Below are positions 7,409 through 15,789 of a DNA stretch of 64,000 nt, piece by piece. Positions within the stretch are counted from its first letter, which is position 1, and each line of letters starts with the position of its first letter. The stretch comes from Oscillospiraceae bacterium (GTDB lineage: Bacteria > Bacillota > Clostridia > Oscillospirales > Ruminococcaceae), in the NCBI GenBank assembly GCA_031282245.1, contig JAITEB010000017.1, positions 1-64,000 on the forward strand, read 5' to 3'. The position numbers and the translations under genes are program-made. The notes below the pieces were generated by a model that saw only the letters and a program-made list of their open reading frames with translations, did no database searches and had not been told where the DNA came from.

Positions 7409-7763
7409 TTTCCACTTCTTCCACCAGTTTCTCCGGAGGCGCTTCGTTCAGAAATACGTCTATCCCGTGCTTTTTTAAGGCATTAAGAACACTCTTGTTC
7501 AGCAATTTTTTTGCCATAAGTTCCCGGTAAGAAACCGTTTTTTCTTTGCCCTCGCCTTTAAGCCTTTCAAGTTCCGCCGGAAGACTTTTGCTTTCTTCCA
7601 CCAATTCCTCACAAAGATTCTCAAATCTGGCAAGGCGGTTTATGGCTTCCTGCAAGTCGCTGTACTCCAGCAGATACTTTTTTTCCGCGTTTAGCCTGGT
7701 CAGTCTTCTCAAAATTTCCCTCCCTGTTATATTGCAAACTGCGCCTTCGGTTTTTTCGGTCAC
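7395..7763 (-). CDS. hypothetical coiled-coil protein
   Basis: A 122-residue, highly charged protein with no signal peptide or membrane segment. Residues 20-75 are helical and coiled-coil-like (LTRLNAEKKYLLEYSDLQEAI, FENLCEELVEESKSLPAELERL). A second helical stretch (MAKKLLNKSVLNALKKHGIDVF) resembles a short helix-turn-helix but no known family is evident. It lies about 100 bases downstream of the ctp protease gene on the same strand and ends in its own terminator. Function unknown. Confidence 0.6.
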   Translation of the reverse strand: MTEKTEGAVCNITGREILRRLTRLNAEKKYLLEYSDLQEAINRLARFENLCEELVEESKSLPAELERLKGEGKEKTVSYRELMAKKLLNKSVLNALKKHGIDVFLNEAPPEKLVEEVEKSGA

Positions 7764-7864
7764 AAGTCTATTCTAACATTTTCCTGCGCAATTGCAAGTA
7801 AATATTCTGCAAAAAGCAAGTAAGGCGCACGCGCAAATTACATGGCTTTCACCCGTCGTCACTA

Positions 7865-9172
7865 TTATTCTTCACCCGATTCCGCCACTAACGAAACCTC
7901 CGCGCTTTCTTCGATCTCAGTGGGAGAGCTTGTCTCCGTCGGGGCGTTGCTTTGTATGCCAAGCTCTTTTTTGAACACTTCGATGGTGTCTATAGCTTTT
8001 TTAAGCTGCGAGTCTGTGTATTCGTTTCTGTCCTCAAAAATAAGGGAATTCAGTTCTTTTTCTTTTTCGGCTTCAATTTTTACTTCAACATCGGGCCTTA
8101 CGCCTATCCCATCATAGTTGGGGCTTTGGGGCGGGTTATACTTTGCGGACGTCAGGCGTATCGCCGAGCCGTCGTTGAGCTTGTACAGCGTCTGAATAGT
8201 ACCTTTGCCCAGGGTGCTTGTGCCGACGATCTTGGCTTTTCCATAGTCCCACAGGGCAACGGCGAAAAGTTCCGCCGCCGAAGCCGTGTTCCCGTTGACA
8301 ATCACCGTCATCGGAAGGCTGATTTCTCCTTCTTTGGATACATAGACTTCCTGCGGCGTGCTTTCGTACTCAATAGTGACTATATTTCCCTCCGGGAGAA
8401 GAGTGTCCAGCACGGCCACGACAGAATCGACCTGTCCGCCGCCGTTGTCGCGCACGTCAAAAATAAGCCCGTCCGCGCCCTGCGCGATAAGTGAAGACAG
8501 AGCGTCGCTGAACTGCGCGCTGGTTCCCTCGTTAAATTCCGTTATCTTGATAACCCCGTTTTTGCCCATTATTTTTGAATAGACTGTAGGAACTTCGTAT
8601 TCGCGCAATGTCACCTCAACGGTCTGCTCCTGCGTTTCGCTCCTGTAAGTGATGAACACTTTCGTCCCCACTTCGCCTGTCAGGACGGCCTTTGCCTCCT
8701 CATAGGTAGCCTCGTTGCTTATATCAATATTGTCGACTTTCACGATAAGATTTCCCGCCGCAAGCCCGACGTCGAAGGCGGGGGAATTTTTGTAAACCTC
8801 GTCGACATGCATAAAGTTGGATTCCCCCGGGGAAACCCGCGCTCCTATGCCCTTTGTCTTTCCTGAAAGGCTTTCGGAAAACGCTTGATACTCCTCAACG
8901 GACATATAATTTGAATACGGATCCTGCAGCCCGCCCATATACCCGCGGGCAATATTGTCGGTCAGGTTTTGCTCGTCGATATCGCGTATATAATATTGCC
9001 GGACAATGTGATCTATTTCCGCTGCTTTTTCGTACATAGCTTCGCGTTCCGAAACATTTTTCAGTCTGGAATTAAAATTTTCCATTGAAAATATCATAGT
9101 CATAGAAAAGACAACTGTGGCCGTAATAGCCATAAGAGTCACTGTCAGCCCGATAGATACTCCTTTTTTCAT
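7865..9172 (-). CDS. carboxyl-terminal processing protease (peptidase S41, CtpA/B type)
   Basis: A 435-residue secreted or membrane-anchored serine protease. One N-terminal transmembrane segment (residues 5-30) is followed by a helical cap region, a PDZ domain (about 105-190, GIGARVSPGES...VDEVYKNSPAFDVGLAAGNLI), and the S41 catalytic domain. The nucleophile Ser is in GNTASAAE (residue 298) and the general-base Lys in LGKGTIQ (323), both intact. RDNGGGQVDS (241-250) is the usual substrate-strand motif. The C-terminal tail (Thr/Ser/Glu-rich, from about 410) is probably disordered. Ctp proteases cleave C-termini of envelope proteins or signalling factors; the substrate here is unknown, and the two secreted proteins just upstream are possible but unproven targets. 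Confidence 0.9.
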   Translation of the reverse strand: MKKGVSIGLTVTLMAITATVVFSMTMIFSMENFNSRLKNVSEREAMYEKAAEIDHIVRQYYIRDIDEQNLTDNIARGYMGGLQDPYSNYMSVEEYQAFSESLSGKTKGIGARVSPGESNFMHVDEVYKNSPAFDVGLAAGNLIVKVDNIDISNEATYEEAKAVLTGEVGTKVFITYRSETQEQTVEVTLREYEVPTVYSKIMGKNGVIKITEFNEGTSAQFSDALSSLIAQGADGLIFDVRDNGGGQVDSVVAVLDTLLPEGNIVTIEYESTPQEVYVSKEGEISLPMTVIVNGNTASAAELFAVALWDYGKAKIVGTSTLGKGTIQTLYKLNDGSAIRLTSAKYNPPQSPNYDGIGVRPDVEVKIEAEKEKELNSLIFEDRNEYTDSQLKKAIDTIEVFKKELGIQSNAPTETSSPTEIEESAEVSLVAESGEE

Positions 9173-9318
9173 GATGATTCTCCCATTTTCACTTTTTATA
9201 CTTCAAAGGTGATTTACATTTTTATATTATATAATCATACACTAATATAGGCCAAAATTCAATCTTTCCGCACAGGAGAATCAAATAAATTAATAAAAAG
9301 CAAGTTTTTGCACAGAAA

Positions 9319-9350
9319 ATGGCAGCGCCAGTTCAAATTGGCGCTGCCAT
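9319..9350 (-). terminator. terminator after the tandem secreted-protein genes
   Basis: A 12-bp perfect stem (ATGGCAGCGCCA, 9319-9330, with 9339-9350) and an 8-nt loop, followed on the minus strand by TTTTC. It lies 44 bases after the stop of the second secreted gene. Confidence 0.8.
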
Positions 9351-9393
9351 TATGGGAGTAATATGGAATTTCTTAATTGCCCGAATCTACTTT

Positions 9394-10002
9394 TTATTTG
9401 CCCACATATTTTGCAGACAAGCCCGCCGTTACCGGTATGTTAATATTAAACAGCGTGCCATATTGCCGGTTAAGATAAGTGACATACTCAGAATAAACGA
9501 CATATGTTTTATCGCCGCTCACCACTTTAAGAACAGGAGCGTATTTGACAACCTGGAGCAGGAAGCCATGCTTCATGCCGTTTACGCCTGCAGGCACAAC
9601 AATAGTGACCACGCCTGCCTCATCGCCCGCGCCATTGGAACGGAACGTATTGGTAGTGAAATTATAATACAAGCTGTTAAGCCCGCCGCCGGCCAGAAGA
9701 ACATCCAGAGCCTTCACATTCGCCGCAAAAACCGTGTCAAACGCTACGTACCTGGTCGCAAGGAAAGCCGCTACAGGGTCAATAGTGATATAAGTCACCG
9801 GGGCATAATAATTATTGATAATGACTGTGCCGCCGCCCGTGCTCGGCGTTTCCGGCTCTTCTGGTTCTGATTGTCCCTCAGGTCTGACAACAACGGTTTG
9901 GGAAAGACCATCATACGCCATGACGGCAACGCTCATGATCCCTGTTAAAGAGAACAGCATACTCAGCGCCAGTACCAGTGATATGGTTTTTTTTAATGAC
10001 AT
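9394..10002 (-). CDS. secreted protein of unknown family, tandem copy 2
   Basis: A 202-residue protein with a signal peptide (MSLKKTISLVLALSMLFS... cleavage near AVMAYD). A short acidic/Pro linker (EGQSEPEEPETPSTGGG) leads into a conserved domain beginning TVIINNYYAPVTYITIDPVA and ending GLSAKYVGK. The domain is nearly identical to the one in the upstream gene (10010-10618) at both protein and DNA level, while the linkers differ. The start has no visible Shine-Dalgarno and lies seven bases after the upstream stop, so translation probably depends on coupling. No family is recognised. Asn/Tyr-rich strands and the lack of charged active-site motifs suggest a structural or adhesive extracellular domain; this is inference. 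Confidence 0.75.
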   Translation of the reverse strand: MSLKKTISLVLALSMLFSLTGIMSVAVMAYDGLSQTVVVRPEGQSEPEEPETPSTGGGTVIINNYYAPVTYITIDPVAAFLATRYVAFDTVFAANVKALDVLLAGGGLNSLYYNFTTNTFRSNGAGDEAGVVTIVVPAGVNGMKHGFLLQVVKYAPVLKVVSGDKTYVVYSEYVTYLNRQYGTLFNINIPVTAGLSAKYVGK

Positions 10003-10009
10003 TTATTTA

Positions 10010-10618
10010 TTATTTGCCCACATATTTTGCAGACAAGCCCGCCGTTATCGGTATGTTAATATTAAACAGCGTGCCATATTGCCGATTAAGATAAGTGATA
10101 TACTCAGAATAAACGACATATGTTTTATCGCCGCTCACCACTTTAAGAACAGGAGCGTATTTGACAACCTGAAGCAGGAAGCCATGCTTAATGCCAATCA
10201 CTCCCGAGGGCACAACAATAGTAACCACGCCCACCTCATCGCCCGCGCCATTGGAACGAAGCGTATTGGAGGTGAAATCATAATACAAGCTGTTAAGCCC
10301 GCCTCCGGCCAGAAGAACGTCCAAAGCCTTCACATTCGCCGCAAAAACCGTGTCAAACACTGTATACCTGGTCGCAAGGAAAGCTGCTACAGGGTCAATA
10401 GAGACATAAGTTACCGGGGCATAATAATTATTAATGACTGTGCTGCCGCCCGTGGCTGGCTTTTCTTCCGGCTTTTCTTCCGGCGTTACCGGTGGTGGAT
10501 CCTCCTCGGATGAGCCACCTTCCACATTCACGTCAGTACCACCACTAACCATAAACCCTGTGAAAGAGAACACCATAATAAGCGCCAGTAGCAACGATAT
10601 AGTTTTTTTAAATGACAT
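10010..10618 (-). CDS. secreted protein of unknown family, tandem copy 1
   Basis: 202 residues from the ATG at 10618, chosen because GGAGGTTGAAAAA precedes it; an upstream in-frame start would add 15 residues without a ribosome-binding site. A signal peptide (MSFKKTISLLLALIMVFSFT) is followed by a Gly/Glu/Pro linker (about residues 30-60, with EEKPEEKPATGG) and the roughly 145-residue domain shared with the next gene (NNYYAPVTY, FDTVFAANVKALDVLLAGGG, YVVYSEY). The two genes form a recent tandem duplication read leftward from the dnaA-proximal intergenic region. The product is probably exported and remains cell-associated or free; no anchor is visible. Confidence 0.75.
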   Translation of the reverse strand: MSFKKTISLLLALIMVFSFTGFMVSGGTDVNVEGGSSEEDPPPVTPEEKPEEKPATGGSTVINNYYAPVTYVSIDPVAAFLATRYTVFDTVFAANVKALDVLLAGGGLNSLYYDFTSNTLRSNGAGDEVGVVTIVVPSGVIGIKHGFLLQVVKYAPVLKVVSGDKTYVVYSEYITYLNRQYGTLFNINIPITAGLSAKYVGK

Positions 10619-11159
10619 TTTTTCAACCTCCATATAAATATAATCACCAAAATGTTTCCCCATTGTTAACTGATATAAGTATTAGCCCAATAAAGATAGT
10701 TTTCTATAAAAATTGTCTTTACCGCGCGCGAGCTAATATTTTCACATATCTAGATAATATTACCAGTACCAGTACCAGTACCAGTACCAGTAATTGCATT
10801 ATAAACCTGCTAATTCATAATTGTCAATAGTGTAAATAAAGATTTTCACTATTTTACAAAAAATTAATATTTTTTTGTATTATATTCTAACGAGGATGCA
10901 GGACTATACCCCTGTTTATATATTTTTTTGATTCTTTTAAACATTCTTTTAAACTAATATTCATGTGCAATAGTAAAAGCGTTAAAAATTAAGTCCGTTT
11001 TGATAAAATATTTAGAGTTAAGCCCCGTCTCGTAGATTTATTTCTCCCCACAGGCGATATTATTGCAAACGCTGTTTTCCTGCGGATTTGCTTGCGCTCT
11101 TATTTGGGATTTTTATTGCGCTTTTTTTCTAATATTTGTCTGCGCTTCCAGTAATAAAA
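10619..11159. other. AT-rich intergenic region between the secreted genes and oriC
   Basis: No convincing gene was found on either strand. It contains the hexamer array at 10761-10792 and long AT-rich stretches. Part of it must hold the leftward promoter for the secreted genes, but no clear -35/-10 pair could be assigned. Confidence 0.5.
10761..10792. repeat. hexanucleotide tandem array (TACCAG x5)
   Basis: Five exact, uninterrupted TACCAG units followed by TA. On the minus strand it lies 140-175 bases upstream of the first secreted-protein gene. Short perfect arrays like this are prone to slippage and could modulate promoter spacing. Confidence 0.9.
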
Positions 11160-11167
11160 CTGTACTA

Positions 11168-11301
11168 GTTTCAACAATTTTCAAAAAAACCTGTTGAAAA
11201 CCTTGCGCTCTCTAGAAAAATATGCTAAAATTATGCCTGTGGAAATGTTGAAAGCGGCATTGTGGAATTGTTAGTTTAACAGCTTTCCACAGCTTTCCAC
11301 A
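11168..11301. other. left part of bipartite oriC: DnaA-box-like cluster upstream of dnaA
   Basis: At least six 9-mers related to TTTTCCACA or TTTTCAACA are present: 11168-11176, 11192-11200 (reverse), 11238-11246 (reverse), 11246-11254 (reverse), 11283-11291 and 11293-11301. They sit in AT-rich DNA 115-250 bases before the dnaA start, where Firmicutes often carry the first half of oriC and dnaA autoregulatory sites. Confidence 0.75.
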
Positions 11302-11415
11302 GAAAATTTTGTTAAAAACTTTTGCCCTTGCCTGAAGGTCAGAAAAAGGCAATATTTCCCGGCGAGACAGCTTGTTTATACATAGAGTAATAGCTATTTT
11401 TGAGGTGTTTTCAGC

Positions 11416-12774
11416 GTGAATTCTTATGATGAAATGTTCGATGTGGTCAAAAAGTACTGCAAGAGTAAAATTTCCCCCGCCGCCTATGATCTGTGGGTAA
11501 GCAAGCTTAAACTGCTTGATTTAAAAGGCGACACGGCTTATTTTCAGGTAGAGACTGAGTTCCAAAAATCTATAATAATGGAAAAATATACTAATATAGT
11601 GAGGGAGGGTTTTATCAATACCATAGGCTTTGATATAGAATTTGACATCGAATTTACCGAAAAAGATAAAGATAAAGGCAAAAATTTCTTCCGGTTCACG
11701 GACTTCCCGCAGGAGGAACCCAAGCGCGCGGACGAACTTGCCCTTCTTGAATCCGGCGGCGAATATGAGTACACGTTTGACACTTTTATAGTCGGCGCAT
11801 CCAATAAATTCGCTCACGCGGCTTCGTTGGCCGTGGCGACAAACCCTTCCGGGGCGTATAACCCGCTTTTTATTTACGGCCCCAGCGGTCTTGGAAAAAC
11901 GCACTTGCTTTATGCCATTAACAACGAGATCGCGAAAAATTTTCCGGAAAAATTTATCATGTATGTTAAAGGCGAGGAGTTTACAAACGAGCTTATCGAC
12001 GCTATTTCCAACAACACTACTTCGGATTTTCACAATAAATACCGCAAAGTGGACATTCTTCTGATGGACGACGTGCAGTTCATCGCCGGCAAAGTGCAGA
12101 CGCAGGAGGAGTTTTTCCACACCTTCAACACGCTTTACCATGCGGGAAAACAGGTCGTGCTGACCTCCGACCGGCCCCCGAAGGAAATAAAAACGCTTGA
12201 GGACAGACTTCTCACCCGCTTTGAAAGCGGGCTGATGGCCGACGTTTCCACCCCGGATTTTGAAACCAGGATTGCGATTATCCGCCGCAAAGCCGAGCTG
12301 CTCGACATGGAAATCCCCAACGATGTGGCCGAATATATCGCAAACAAGCTCAAAAATAATATACGCCAGCTTGAGGGCGCGGTCAAAAAACTTAAAGCTT
12401 TCAAGCTGCTGGCGGGAAGCACCCCGTCGATCGGGCTTGCTCAGACGGCCATACGCGATATACTAAGCGACAATCAGCCTCTTCCAGTTACTATAGAAAA
12501 AATTATATCAGAAGTTGCCAAAACATATTCTGTCAAACCGGAGGAAATACGCTCCAACAAGCGCAGCGCGCCTATCTCGGCGGCGCGTCAGATTGCCATG
12601 TATGTAGTAAAAGAAATTACACAAATTTCCACAACGGCGATTGGCGACGAGTTTGGCGGCCGCGACCACTCGACTGTGGTTTACGCTACACAAATAGTAG
12701 AAAAGAATATGGCCAAAAACAAAAAATACCAGGAGACTGTTGAGGATATTATCAAGAATATACGCGATAATTAA
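11416..12774 (+). CDS. dnaA: chromosomal replication initiator DnaA
   Basis: A 452-residue initiator ATPase that binds DnaA boxes and melts oriC. Domain I is residues 1-80 (YDEMFDVVKKYCKSKISPAAYDLW). A short acidic linker follows. The AAA+ domain has Walker A GPSGLGKT at 155-162 and Walker B LLMDDVQF near 215-222. The C-terminal helix-turn-helix includes the DnaA signature GDEFGGRDHSTVVYA. The start is a GTG at 11416 with GAGGTG eight bases upstream. It is flanked on both sides by DnaA-box clusters, which probably also control its own transcription. Length and motifs are normal for the family. Confidence 0.98.
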   Translation: MNSYDEMFDVVKKYCKSKISPAAYDLWVSKLKLLDLKGDTAYFQVETEFQKSIIMEKYTNIVREGFINTIGFDIEFDIEFTEKDKDKGKNFFRFTDFPQEEPKRADELALLESGGEYEYTFDTFIVGASNKFAHAASLAVATNPSGAYNPLFIYGPSGLGKTHLLYAINNEIAKNFPEKFIMYVKGEEFTNELIDAISNNTTSDFHNKYRKVDILLMDDVQFIAGKVQTQEEFFHTFNTLYHAGKQVVLTSDRPPKEIKTLEDRLLTRFESGLMADVSTPDFETRIAIIRRKAELLDMEIPNDVAEYIANKLKNNIRQLEGAVKKLKAFKLLAGSTPSIGLAQTAIRDILSDNQPLPVTIEKIISEVAKTYSVKPEEIRSNKRSAPISAARQIAMYVVKEITQISTTAIGDEFGGRDHSTVVYATQIVEKNMAKNKKYQETVEDIIKNIRDN

Positions 12775-12777
12775 GGG

Positions 12778-13075
12778 TTTTCAACAAAAAAGTTTTCAAC
12801 TTATAAACGTTTAAAACTCGAGTTTTCAACAGCCCCAAAAAAGCGCAGTTTTCAACAGGTTTTCAACAAATTTTCCACAATCTTTCAACCGATTTCACAT
12901 GTAAATTTTCCCAGGGCTTTGTTTTCAACTTTTCAACTTTTTTTCCACAGCTCGATGTGGAAAATTTAGCCCTGTTTTTTGGCGTCATCAGTGCGTTTGC
13001 AGAGTTTTCCACTGTTTCAACAGCCCCTACTACTACTACTATTATATATTTATATATATTATTTATTTTTAATGC
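12778..13075 (+). other. oriC: oriC unwinding region: DnaA-box array, GC tract and DnaA-trios
   Basis: The dnaA-dnaN gap contains about 13 DnaA-box-like 9-mers, mostly TTTTCAACA or TTTTCCACA instead of the classical TTATCCACA. Positions: 12778, 12793, 12823, 12849, 12860, 12871, 12881, 12922, 12930, 12941, 12956 (reverse), 13005 and 13014. The last box is followed by CCCC (13024-13027) and then, on the bottom strand read 3' to 5', five GAT trinucleotides and one AAT (13027-13044), matching the DnaA-trio motif known from Bacillus subtilis. An almost pure A+T stretch (13041-13075) follows as the DNA unwinding element. The order boxes, GC cluster, trios, AT-rich DNA is the basal unwinding system of bacterial origins. 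Confidence 0.9.
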
Positions 13076-13118
13076 AAAACTCGCAGACTATATTAAAAAT
13101 AAGGAGTTATAAACAATT

Positions 13119-14258
13119 ATGAGAATTAACTGTGACAGACTGAGCCTGACCGAAGCAGTGACAAACGTGATGAAAGCCGTGTCAGGAAAAACAAGCGCGG
13201 TCAACCCTGTGCTTGAGGGCATACTCTTGTCGGCGGACAATGGGGCTGTGAAATTAACGGCCTATGACTTAAAGCTTGGCATAAGCACATCGACCGAGGC
13301 GGAAGTCGAAGAAGCCGGAACGGTGGTTGTCCCGGCGAACTATTTTTACAGCATTATCAGAAAAATGCCGGAGGACAGGATAATAATAAGCAGCGATATT
13401 AAAGACCGGATTACTCTTGAAAGCGGGCTTAGCATTTTTAATATTCTTGGCCTGCCTGCGGGGGATTTCCCGGAACTGCCGCAAGTTGAAACCGGGAGCG
13501 CTTTTGCGGCGGACAGAACGCTGATTAAAGACATGATTGATATGACGCATTATGCCATTGCCCAGAACGACGAGACAAGACCGGTGCAAACCGGCGCGCT
13601 CTTCGAGGCAAAAGACGGGGTTCTGTATGTCGTTGCTGTGGATGGCTTCCGGCTTGCGCTTCGGCGGGAAAAACTGGAGAGCGGACAGGACGAGTTTAAA
13701 TTTATTGTGCCCGGCAAAACACTGTCCGAGCTTTCGCGGTTGATTGAGTACACCGGCAAACAGGATTCCGCCGAAAACGCCAGGCTGGAGATAAAGTTTT
13801 CAACAAAACACGCGGTCTTTGCGCTGGACGAGTACACCGTTTTTACAAGACTTCTTGAAGGGGAGTTCCTGGATTACAGCCATACAATCCCTGCGGGGGC
13901 GCAAACGGTTGTGACGGCCGATACGCAGGGCCTTTCCGACAGCATAGACAGGGTTTCGACTTTGATAACCGAAAGGCTGAAAAGCCCATTGCGCTGTTTA
14001 TTTGAGAACAATTCGCTGAAAATTTCCTGCGTCACGGCAAACGGCCGCTCTTACGACGAGGTGAATTGCGCGATTGACGGCTCGATAGTCGATATTGGCT
14101 TTAACAGCCGTTTTTTGCTTGACGCTCTTAAAGCTTCCGGAGAAAAAGAAATAAGACTTGAAATAAACGGGCCTCTTTCGCCCATGAAAGTTCTGCCGAA
14201 GGCAGGGGACAAGTTTGTCTTTCTGGTCTTGCCTATGAGGTTGAAAAACGAAGCGTAG
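13119..14258 (+). CDS. dnaN: DNA polymerase III beta clamp
   Basis: A 379-residue sliding clamp that tethers the replicative polymerase to DNA. Three repeated clamp domains can be followed. The first begins MRINCDRLSLTEAVTNVMKAVS. The centre contains VDGFRLALRREKL, and the C-terminal end is LSPMKVLPKAGDKFVFLVLPMRL, the hydrophobic-cleft tail. AAGGAG lies 12 bases before the ATG. It follows oriC directly, as in most Firmicutes, and is probably cotranscribed with the S4 protein and recF. Confidence 0.97.
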   Translation: MRINCDRLSLTEAVTNVMKAVSGKTSAVNPVLEGILLSADNGAVKLTAYDLKLGISTSTEAEVEEAGTVVVPANYFYSIIRKMPEDRIIISSDIKDRITLESGLSIFNILGLPAGDFPELPQVETGSAFAADRTLIKDMIDMTHYAIAQNDETRPVQTGALFEAKDGVLYVVAVDGFRLALRREKLESGQDEFKFIVPGKTLSELSRLIEYTGKQDSAENARLEIKFSTKHAVFALDEYTVFTRLLEGEFLDYSHTIPAGAQTVVTADTQGLSDSIDRVSTLITERLKSPLRCLFENNSLKISCVTANGRSYDEVNCAIDGSIVDIGFNSRFLLDALKASGEKEIRLEINGPLSPMKVLPKAGDKFVFLVLPMRLKNEA

Positions 14259-14344
14259 TTTAGATTGCTTGCGGCTGCCTATGGAATGCGAAAGTTCTTC
14301 AACAGGAATTGTGCGCTTTGTTGAAAAAACACGGAGGAAAAAGA

Positions 14345-14599
14345 ATGCGGCTTAAAAAACACAAAGAAAGAATTGAACTTAAGGGCGAATATATTCAGCT
14401 TGAGCAGCTTTTGAAACTTGCCGGGCTTGCCGAGACCGGCGGTTTGGCAAAGGCTGCCATCCAGAGCGGCCAGGTGAAACTTAACGGCGAAACCTGCCTT
14501 CAGCGCGGGAAAAAACTCCGCGATGGGGATATAGTTTCTTTCCAGTCGTTTAATATTGAGGTGACGGCCAAAAATGCGGGTTCTGTCGCTGAGGCTTAA
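14345..14599 (+). CDS. S4-domain RNA-binding protein (YaaA family)
   Basis: 84 residues from an ATG with GGAGG nearby. A frame extension upstream (14309) is ignored because it lacks a ribosome-binding site. The S4 fold is clear: YIQLEQLLKLAGLAETGGLAKAAIQSGQVKLNG then RGKKLRDGDIV. In Firmicutes a gene of this family regularly lies between dnaN and recF. It probably binds structured RNA such as rRNA. It overlaps recF by 26 bases, suggesting translational coupling. Confidence 0.88.
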   Translation: MRLKKHKERIELKGEYIQLEQLLKLAGLAETGGLAKAAIQSGQVKLNGETCLQRGKKLRDGDIVSFQSFNIEVTAKNAGSVAEA

Positions 14600-15707
14600 A
14601 GATTTCCGAAACATCCCGGAACTGGATTTGTCCGCCGCTCCGGGCGTTAACGTGATATACGGCGACAACGGCCAGGGCAAGACTAATCTGATCGAAGGCA
14701 TGTGGCTCTGTTCCGGATCTAAAAGCTTCCGGGGAGCGGCTTTGCCGCAGATGATAGCCTTTAAAAAGCCCTGTGCGGAAATCAGTATGGCTTTTGAGGG
14801 CTTTGGCAGGGAGCAAAAGACAGAGCTGAGGCTTTTCAGGCAGTCCGGGGCGGAGAAAGCAGAGAAACAGCCGGCGACGCTCAACGGAGTAAAAAAGCGC
14901 TCGCTGAACGCCCTTTCCGGGACGTTTTGCGCCGTGGCTTTTTCTCCCGCCCAAACGGAGCTTATAAACGGCGGCCCGGAAGAGCGCCGCCGCTTTATTG
15001 ACTGCGCCATAAGCCAGATAAGGCCATATTATTCTGATTTGATTTATAAATACAACCGGACGCTTTTCCACCGCAACAGCCTTCTCCGCGCTGAAAACCC
15101 GGAACGGGATTTGATGGCGGTCTGGAACGAAAGTCTTGCGGGTTTTGGCGCGTCTATTATTAATTACAGACGGAAATATATAAAACTTTTGAACCCTCAG
15201 GCCGCCGGGTTTTATTCCGGCTTGTTCGGGGGAAGCGAAAATCTTGAAATCAGCTACCAGTCGATTTTTAAACAGGACGAGCGTGAATTGGTTGAAAATT
15301 TCGACCTGAAAACCGTCGCCGCGCTTTACAGAAAAAAACTTGACGAAGGCCTGGAAGAGGACAGAAGACTGGGCTTCACTTCCACAGGCGTTCACAGAGA
15401 CGATATAGGCCTTAAAATCGACGCCAGGAGCGCAAAGCAGTATTCTTCCCAGGGGCAGAAAAGAAGCGCCGTATTGGCCCTTAAATTGGCGGAGAGCGCT
15501 ATCCTGAAAAACAGTATAGGAGAAGAACCGGTTATATTTCTTGACGACGTTTTGAGCGAGCTGGATTTCAAGCGGCAACGATATATTCTGTCCCGCTTTG
15601 AGGGAAAGCAGGTTTTTATCACCTGCTGCGACAGGACGGCCTGCGACGCGCTTTTCGGCAGGAAAATTTTTTTCATGCATGGCGGAACTTTGCAGGTTGA
15701 GCTTTGA
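14574..15707 (+). CDS. recF: DNA replication and repair protein RecF
   Basis: A 377-residue SMC-like ATPase that helps load RecA at gaps. Walker A is GDNGQGKT near residues 30-37. The ABC-type signature is SQGQKRSAVLALKLAE, and the Walker B is PVIFLDDVLSELD near 320-332. It starts with MRVLSLRLKDFRNI, a typical RecF N-terminus, within the end of the S4 gene. A gyrB gene usually follows recF in Firmicutes; here a bidirectional terminator and oppositely oriented ribosomal genes follow instead. Confidence 0.96.
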   Translation: MRVLSLRLKDFRNIPELDLSAAPGVNVIYGDNGQGKTNLIEGMWLCSGSKSFRGAALPQMIAFKKPCAEISMAFEGFGREQKTELRLFRQSGAEKAEKQPATLNGVKKRSLNALSGTFCAVAFSPAQTELINGGPEERRRFIDCAISQIRPYYSDLIYKYNRTLFHRNSLLRAENPERDLMAVWNESLAGFGASIINYRRKYIKLLNPQAAGFYSGLFGGSENLEISYQSIFKQDERELVENFDLKTVAALYRKKLDEGLEEDRRLGFTSTGVHRDDIGLKIDARSAKQYSSQGQKRSAVLALKLAESAILKNSIGEEPVIFLDDVLSELDFKRQRYILSRFEGKQVFITCCDRTACDALFGRKIFFMHGGTLQVEL

Positions 15708-15735
15708 AAGCCGCGGCTTCGCGCACTGTAAAACA

Positions 15736-15773
15736 AAAAGCCCCCGGATTTTTCCAAAAATCCGGGAGCTTTT
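15736..15773. terminator. bidirectional terminator between recF and rplL
   Basis: An 11-bp perfect stem (CCCGGATTTTT, 15743-15753, with 15756-15766) with T runs on both sides. It serves rightward recF and leftward rplL transcription. Confidence 0.9.
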
Positions 15774-15789
15774 ATATATGCGGCAAAAA

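Noticed and set aside
9319..10513. Two long plus-strand frames (183 and 232 residues) across the secreted-protein genes
   Set aside because: They repeat each other only because the underlying minus-strand genes are duplicates; no signal peptide, start signal or family resemblance.
10761..10792. CRISPR-like repeat
   Set aside because: The hexamer units are contiguous with no spacers and no cas genes are nearby.
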